9,732 nucleotides of DNA from Nitrospinales bacterium (GTDB lineage Bacteria > Nitrospinota_A > UBA7883 > JACRGQ01): NCBI GenBank assembly GCA_023248615.1, contig JAHFEI010000058.1, forward strand, positions 1 to 9,732, read 5' to 3'. How positions within the stretch are numbered: position 1 is the first letter of the stretch; each line of letters opens with the position of its first letter. The notes below the pieces were generated by a model. That model had not been told where the DNA came from and did no database searches. It saw only the letters and a program-made list of their open reading frames with translations. Positions 5,813 through 9,732 of this stretch are shown here, piece after piece. Both the position numbers and the translations under genes were made by a program.

Positions 5813-6385
5813 ATGGATACGACCAAGTCGAGTTCGTCCAGCATAGCGAAAATTTTTGCGCACGTCATCCAGGAACTGTTGCAAAAAACGACTGGGAAAA
5901 AGTTCCATATTTCCACCACCATAATGCAGATACCCAGCATAAAACTTAGCGGCGATATCAGCTCCTTTGTTACCTACTACGGCGATTACAACGGCCTGAT
6001 GGTGCTGAACTTCGAGGGTGCGGCGGCGCTGGAGGTGGTGAACAGCATGTTGCTCGGCATGGGGTTGGGCGAGGAAGACCTGCCGAAACATTTCAGTAGC
6101 GATGAAGTGCGCAACAACATAGGGGAGTTCACAAACCAGGTGATAGGGAAGATACGTAGCACCATACAGCTTAAATATGATGTCGCGGCAAAGGCGAACA
6201 TCCCGGCGGTGGTGCCGATTACTGTGCCGCTTTCCATCACGATGGCCACCAAGGGGCAAAGCGAGATGGATTGCCTACGGATAATATTTACCACGGAAAA
6301 CAACAACCGGTTCCACATGGAGTTGGCTATAGAGCCGATGGCATGGCAACCGCTGTTGGATGGGAAAGGGGCAAGTAGCTTCTAA
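5813..6385 (+). CDS. CheX/DUF3334-like protein of the CheC phosphatase superfamily
   Basis: The 190-residue protein starts at ATG 5813 with GAGGAG (5798-5803) nine bases upstream; the frame stays open further upstream but without a start supported by a binding site. The core has a CheX-like pattern: a glycine-rich strand (DYNGLMVLNFEGAAALEVV), a helix ending in MLLGMGLGEEDL, then SSDEVRNNIGEFTNQVIGKI. CheC/CheX/FliY phosphatases carry [D/S]-x3-E-x2-N-x22-P. Here N101, E105, N108 and P131 match this spacing exactly, with Asn replacing the first acidic/Ser residue. E105 and N108 are the residues that dephosphorylate CheY-P in the family. The C-terminal part with TTENNNRFHMELAIEP resembles DUF3334 proteins from memory. 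A role in CheY-P turnover or another two-component output is likely but not shown. No chemotaxis genes are adjacent. Confidence 0.75.
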   Translation: MDTTKSSSSSIAKIFAHVIQELLQKTTGKKFHISTTIMQIPSIKLSGDISSFVTYYGDYNGLMVLNFEGAAALEVVNSMLLGMGLGEEDLPKHFSSDEVRNNIGEFTNQVIGKIRSTIQLKYDVAAKANIPAVVPITVPLSITMATKGQSEMDCLRIIFTTENNNRFHMELAIEPMAWQPLLDGKGASSF

Positions 6386-6390
6386 CAGGT

Positions 6391-6427
6391 TTTTAAAAAA
6401 GCCTTCCTATCAAAGGTGGTAAGACCT
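6391..6427 (-). terminator. Weak candidate terminator between convergent genes
   Basis: On the - strand a CCTT/AAGG stem is followed by CTTTTTT (A-run at 6395-6400 on the + strand). On the + strand AGGT-N6-ACCT (6414-6427) is followed by TATTTCCCCTATTTTT. Stems are only 4 bp, so this is a guess supported mainly by its place between convergent genes. Confidence 0.25.
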
Positions 6428-6453
6428 ATTTCCCCTATTTTTAGTGCTATCTG

Positions 6454-6690
6454 CTAGACGTGATCAATGGCGTTATAAACGGAGCATTTTCCGTATGAGC
6501 CGGACAGGGCGCAACCGGCCATGTGCCGTAACAGGGTGTTATTTCCCAGTTCGCCGTTATTTTTCTCGGCCACAAACCAGCATAGAGCGTTAACTTCAAG
6601 GTCGTGGGTTATCTGGTAGGTGCGCGGACTTACCGCGAAGGGACACAACATCTGGCTTGCTTTCAGGTGCCGGAACAAAACATCGGTCAT
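6454..6690 (-). CDS. Small four-cysteine protein of unknown function behind the MEDS-LuxR gene
   Basis: This 78-residue protein has a convincing start: AAGGAG sits a few bases before ATG 6690, and the gene begins 20 bp after the LuxR-type regulator on the same strand, so the two form an operon. It contains four cysteines (C16, C37, C60, C69) and several histidines (H8, H29, H56, H77). Conserved-looking motifs are MLCPFAVSPRTYQITHDLE and ALCWFV. It has no signal peptide or membrane helix, so it should be cytoplasmic. I do not recognise the family. Four spaced cysteines in a small soluble protein could bind zinc or an iron-sulfur cluster, or make disulfides; this is inference. It may be a partner or sensor for the adjacent regulator. 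The gene ends only 68 bp from the convergent CheX-like gene. Confidence 0.75.
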   Translation of the reverse strand: MTDVLFRHLKASQMLCPFAVSPRTYQITHDLEVNALCWFVAEKNNGELGNNTLLRHMAGCALSGSYGKCSVYNAIDHV

Positions 6691-6710
6691 ATTTACTCCT
6701 TGGTGCGGGG

Positions 6711-7688
6711 CTACTCCAGTTCCAGGTATTTCATGAATTGCGCCACCAACTCCAACCTTTTGCTTATGCCCATCTTGCGGTAGATGTTCTTTATGTGCTG
6801 TTTTACGGTGTTGGTGCTTATGAAAAGCTCATGCGACATTTCGGCGTTCGATTTGAAAATGAGCGCCAGTTCCACCACCCGTTGCTCCTGCATCGTAAGC
6901 CCGTATTTGTTCAGGCTCTTCCTGAAATCCTCCCTCACGCACTCCACCGTTCTCCTGTCGCGCCTTCCCCTCGCGTGTTCCGACCGGGCGGCAAGGGTAT
7001 CGTGCGGAACGAGAGCGCTATCCGACGCAAGAAAAACCTCCGGCTCCAAGTAATATGGGTTTTTGTCCGCAACCCCGTTCCTGACCAGGACGGGGTGGGT
7101 CTGCATGGCGCTGAAAATCAACTCTGGCGGAAAGAGCCCACGATGGTATTGGCAAACGGTAATGGAATCCATCAAGCCAGAGAAATAATTCATGCGCGCT
7201 TCAAATTCCATAACCCGCTCCGCACCATCAATGCCGCCCATGGCCCAGCCCATATCCACCAATATCCTTACTCCACGATACCCCTTGGCAAGCGCATCGA
7301 TAACCTGCTTGCGGTGGTTGGACAGCGCCTCATCAGGAGAAAACGAACCGGACGAATAAAACATGTCCTTGCAACCGGATATGGAGAGGCCGCCGCCCAT
7401 CAGTAGCTTGCGCGCCAGCAACCCGTTTTTCTCAAGAAGTAAAAGTGTGTCGTCCAGCTTATGGTCGTGCAGGTAATACACGCATTTTTCGCCCTGCGCC
7501 ACGGCCGCGCCAAAATATTCCACGATAAACGAAATCCTTTCCTCGTCGTTGCCGTAGACAAAGCATCCATGGTCGCCGTGCTTCAACTGCCGGGCGACCG
7601 ATACCTGCTCCTCCATGGGCTTGCCAGTGGGCAGGAACATATCCGGCTTGATCGCAATGCCACCAGACGTCCCGGCCTCGAAGTTCAT
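6711..7688 (-). CDS. MEDS-domain sensor fused to LuxR-type DNA-binding domain
   Basis: The 325-residue regulator has two parts. Residues about 34-215 match the MEDS (methanogen/methylotroph DcmR sensory) domain. GDHGCFVYGNDEER gives the H-x-C-x2-Y signature (H40, C42, Y45); further on come CVYYLHDH and YHRGLFPPELI, then THPVLVRNGVADKNPYYLEP. MEDS was named after the DcmR regulator of dichloromethane metabolism and archaeal proteins; its ligand is generally unknown. Residues about 264-319 form a LuxR/GerE helix-turn-helix (LTMQEQRVVELALIF, then ISTNTVKQHIKNIYRKMGI). There is no receiver domain, so control is probably by direct ligand or cofactor sensing. I chose ATG 7688. GGAGGTG at 7704-7710 overlaps the alternative GTG 7706 and is about 16 nt from ATG 7688, longer than usual, so the exact start is uncertain. 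It is co-transcribed with the four-Cys protein. Confidence 0.88.
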   Translation of the reverse strand: MNFEAGTSGGIAIKPDMFLPTGKPMEEQVSVARQLKHGDHGCFVYGNDEERISFIVEYFGAAVAQGEKCVYYLHDHKLDDTLLLLEKNGLLARKLLMGGGLSISGCKDMFYSSGSFSPDEALSNHRKQVIDALAKGYRGVRILVDMGWAMGGIDGAERVMEFEARMNYFSGLMDSITVCQYHRGLFPPELIFSAMQTHPVLVRNGVADKNPYYLEPEVFLASDSALVPHDTLAARSEHARGRRDRRTVECVREDFRKSLNKYGLTMQEQRVVELALIFKSNAEMSHELFISTNTVKQHIKNIYRKMGISKRLELVAQFMKYLELE

Positions 7689-7711
7689 GATATCTTCTAA
7701 AAACACCTCCT

Positions 7712-8025
7712 GCTAAACCTGCGTGGTTCGCAAACCGCCAACAAAAAAAATAACCTTAAAACACCCCACGCCCAACAGCGGACTTAGGCTCTATGCGTAA
7801 CCACTTTTTCGTTTCTATCACCCAAATACGACAAGACACTACCCTAAAAGGTTACAAGAAGCGTACCTACTGCAAATGCCTATATTCCAAGTGTTTAGGA
7901 TTTGTTGTTGGCATTGGTAGCGTTGTAAAATGTCACGACCGTTGCATTTTGCAACATGCGAGTGCAAGGTGAGATACCGAAAAAGTGGTATGCCAGTAGC
8001 AGGATAAAAGTCACAATGATTTGAC
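7712..8025. other. Intergenic region between the NtrC-type and MEDS-LuxR genes
   Basis: No convincing gene is present. It should contain the 3' end of the NtrC-type transcript and the promoter of the LuxR-type gene (both - strand). It holds a perfect hairpin GTTGCA-TTT-TGCAAC (7941-7955), a weaker ATACC/GGTAT stem (7974-7991) and a GGTT-CGCA-AACC partial palindrome (7725-7736). I looked on the - strand for a sigma-54 site with GG/GC at correct spacing and did not find one. A weak sigma-70-like TTGGGC-N16-TTATTT on the - strand is possible within about 7747-7776. Confidence 0.6.
7941..7955. repeat. Perfect inverted repeat GTTGCA-TTT-TGCAAC
   Basis: Two 6-bp arms enclose 3 bases, 71 bp beyond the stop of the NtrC-type gene (- strand). 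There is no T-run after it on either strand, so a terminator is unlikely; an operator or a 3' stabilising hairpin is possible. Confidence 0.45.
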
Positions 8026-9402
8026 TTATTTCCTGCGGTAGAAGAGGCTCCTGTCCACGTTGAGCAGTTCGGCGGCTTTGGATTTATTATTCCCGCATAG
8101 TTCAAGGGCCTGCCTCATAACTTCTTCCGTGACCTTGTCCAGGGAGAAGCCATCTTTAGGCAGTTCAATTTCAAACCTTATTTTCCCGTCACCGGCGGTA
8201 TCCTTGGCTTGGTGGGAACCTGCCAACCGGTTGTTGCAGATGATCAGGTGCCGGGGGAGTATCGGTTCTTCATCTGTCAGGATTGCGGCTCGCTCGATAC
8301 AATTTTTCAGTTCCCGGATGTTGCCCGGCCATGGGTAATCCACGATATATCCCATCGACTCCTCCGATATACCGGGGAGCGGCTTGCCGAACTCTGTGCG
8401 GAAGAGTTCCATAAAGTGGCCGACAAGCAGTGGGATATCCTCCTTGCGTTCCCGCAACGGCGGAAGCGTGATGGGAAATGCGTTTATCCGGTGGTACAGG
8501 TCTGCGCGGAACGATTTCTCTTTCACCATTGCGCCCAAATCGCGGTTGGTAGCCACAATCACGCGGCAATCCGCTTTTAGCCGCGTGTTCGAGCCGACTT
8601 TTTCGTACACCCTTTCTTGCAACACCCGCAAGAGCTTTGCCTGTAGCTCCAGCGACATATCCCCTATTTCGTCCAAAAATATCGTCCCTTTCTGGGCAAA
8701 GGCGAACTTACCTTCCCTGTCCCTGTCGGCTCCGGTGAAGGCTCCCTTCACATGGCCAAATAGTTCCGTTTCCTGCAAGTTTTGCGGGATGCTGGCGCAG
8801 TTCACGGCGACAAATTGGTTTGCCATGCGCGAGCCGGAGAAGTGGATGGCCTGGGCCAGCACTTCCTTCCCTGTGCCGCTTTCGCCGTAGATTGCCACTG
8901 TGGTATTAGGCACCCTCGCGACCTTTTCGGCATCCCGCAGGGCTTGCCCCATGGCTTTAGAGCGTGTGACGATATTGTGGAAACTGTATTTCTGGCTCAG
9001 GTGGTCTTTTAGTTTCCAGTTTTCCTCGCTCAGCTTGCTGTAGCTGATGGAGCGGCGGATGGTGGCGAGCAGGCTTTGTGGGTCGAACGGTTTTTGGAGG
9101 TAGTCGTTCGCCCCCTCCTTGATGGATGCGACCGCCGAATCTATGGTGGCATAGGCCGTCAGCACTATGCACGGTACGTTACGGTAATCCGCTTTGATAA
9201 ATTTCAGCAGTTCCAGTCCGCCCATAACCGGCATCTGCTGGTCGGTAACTACGATATCCACCCCGCCGGTTTTCAGCGTTTCCAGCGCCTCTTTGCCGTT
9301 TCGCGCCAGCAGGCAGGAGAAGCCGGATCCAACAAGGGTAGCCTCCAGGGTCAACAACGATACCTCGTCATCATCCACTATCAGCACTATCGCTTCGCCC
9401 AT
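8026..9402 (-). CDS. NtrC-family sigma-54-dependent response regulator
   Basis: The 458-residue protein has the three NtrC domains. The receiver (about 1-120) shows the acidic pocket D10-D11-D12, the phospho-acceptor D54 in VVTDQQMP, T82 and K104. The AAA+ domain (about 143-375) carries Walker A GESGTGKE (173-180), the sigma-54 contact loop GAFTGA (220-225), Walker B IFLDEIGD (241-248) and the sensor segment ATNRDL (284-289). The Fis-type helix-turn-helix is at about 421-458 (ALELCGNNKSKAAELLNVD) and ends abruptly after SLFYRRK, close to the normal end. All catalytic residues are present, so it should be an active enhancer-binding ATPase. A purine-rich AAGGGGG precedes ATG 9402. No histidine kinase is in the window; it may lie upstream beyond 9732 or elsewhere. 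Similarity is general (AtoC/ZraR/HydG type), so I give no gene symbol. Confidence 0.95.
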   Translation of the reverse strand: MGEAIVLIVDDDEVSLLTLEATLVGSGFSCLLARNGKEALETLKTGGVDIVVTDQQMPVMGGLELLKFIKADYRNVPCIVLTAYATIDSAVASIKEGANDYLQKPFDPQSLLATIRRSISYSKLSEENWKLKDHLSQKYSFHNIVTRSKAMGQALRDAEKVARVPNTTVAIYGESGTGKEVLAQAIHFSGSRMANQFVAVNCASIPQNLQETELFGHVKGAFTGADRDREGKFAFAQKGTIFLDEIGDMSLELQAKLLRVLQERVYEKVGSNTRLKADCRVIVATNRDLGAMVKEKSFRADLYHRINAFPITLPPLRERKEDIPLLVGHFMELFRTEFGKPLPGISEESMGYIVDYPWPGNIRELKNCIERAAILTDEEPILPRHLIICNNRLAGSHQAKDTAGDGKIRFEIELPKDGFSLDKVTEEVMRQALELCGNNKSKAAELLNVDRSLFYRRK

Positions 9403-9732
9403 ATGCCCCCCTTCCCTAACCGGAATACCATCTGATGCGCGGCATCATATCCGCTTGTGTGGGATTTTACCACACGCGCCCCAAAGCGGCGCTTCCCTAC
9501 GGCGAAACATCGGCACAACCACGCAATGGGCGGTACCGGAAGCGGAAGGTGATTTGGTAAAACTGATATGCCCGGAATTGAATAGCTATTTTTACACGGT
9601 CTGCTAGGATTACTCCAATAAGGGGCGGTAAAAAATCGCCATACGGGGCATTTCGGATTAGGCAAGAGCAGAAAACCAGGGAATCAATTGACTTGGACGA
9701 ATAGATGTGTACGCTTAGACAAAAAAACAGGG
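9403..9732. other. Right-end region without a convincing gene
   Basis: This 330-bp stretch has only weak open frames with no binding site or family features. It contains two inverted repeats upstream of the NtrC-type gene (9433-9447 and 9457-9475), a GGCG/CGCC stem around 9623-9640, and near the end a TTGACT (9688-9693) that could be the -35 of a rightward promoter with a poor TACGCT -10 (9710-9715) leading to a gene outside the window. Confidence 0.5.
9433..9475. promoter_or_regulatory. Two tandem inverted repeats upstream of the NtrC-type gene
   Basis: TGATGC-GCG-GCATCA (9433-9447) and GTGTGG-N7-CCACAC (9457-9475) are both perfect 6-bp-arm palindromes, 31 and 55 bp upstream of ATG 9402. 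On the - strand the second encloses TAAAAT, a plausible -10 box, but no -35 is visible. They fit a promoter/operator region of the regulator gene. What binds them is unknown. Confidence 0.45.

Noticed and set aside
6657..7406. Long + strand open frame opposite the MEDS-LuxR gene
   Set aside because: It is a mirror frame of a clear - strand gene, has no ribosome binding site and shows no family motifs.
7905..7925. TTGGCA...GC as a sigma-54 promoter
   Set aside because: The GG and GC elements are two bases too close for sigma-54, which tolerates little change in spacing, and it faces no gene on the + strand.
7839..8105. 88-residue - strand frame crossing the 3' end of the NtrC-type gene
   Set aside because: It overlaps a secure gene in another frame, lacks a binding site and has no recognisable domain.
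9387..9665. 92-residue - strand frame at the right end
   Set aside because: Overlaps the start of the NtrC-type gene, has Pro/Arg-rich random-looking composition and no binding site.

Overview
The window looks like chromosomal DNA from a flagellated Gram-negative bacterium. Evidence for this is the end of a flagellar biogenesis cluster, a periplasmic c-type cytochrome and an outer-membrane protein with a signal peptide and a C-terminal Phe. GC content is moderate, a little over half by eye, and isoleucine is often encoded by ATA. The gene types (FlhF/FlhG pair, DUF3187, DUF3334/CheX-like protein, NtrC regulator, MEDS-LuxR regulator) suit a deltaproteobacterial, Nitrospirota or Nitrospinota-like lineage. 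I cannot fix the taxon from sequence alone.

Region 1 (2-3183, + strand) is a flagellar operon tail: the C-terminal part of flhA, flhF, flhG and a small two-helix membrane protein that overlaps flhG by 4 bp. FlhA_C is the export-gate platform. FlhF and FlhG form the GTPase/ATPase pair that sets flagellar position and number, and FlhG carries the N-terminal DQAxxLR motif that acts on FlhF. No fliA, cheY or mot gene follows; the operon ends in a TetR locus.

Region 2 (3243-4432, + strand) holds a TetR-family repressor gene, with a recognisable promoter overlapped by a near-ideal 9+9 bp palindrome, and then a cytochrome c'-like protein with a C-terminal CISCH heme motif and a His/Met-rich mature N-terminus. 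The repressor probably controls itself and perhaps the cytochrome.

Region 3 (4433-4701) has no gene but is full of inverted repeats: a 12-bp perfect inverted repeat enclosing 40 nt, then a cluster of GTTG/CAAC hairpins that resembles a REP-type element.

Region 4 (4702-6385) is a divergent pair: a DUF3187-type outer-membrane protein on the - strand, whose -10 box is placed so that the mRNA would be leaderless, and a CheX/DUF3334-like protein on the + strand that keeps most of the CheC-family phosphatase motif.

Region 5 (6454-9402, - strand) is regulatory: an NtrC-type sigma-54 activator, a 314-337 bp gap, a MEDS-domain LuxR regulator, and a 78-residue four-Cys protein 20 bp behind it. The last two look like a two-gene operon of unknown output. 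The right end (9403-9732) has no convincing gene.

I saw no CRISPR array, tRNA, rRNA, integrase or transposase. The least explained parts are the MEDS-LuxR/four-Cys pair, the small membrane protein coupled to flhG, and the palindrome cluster at 4578-4657.
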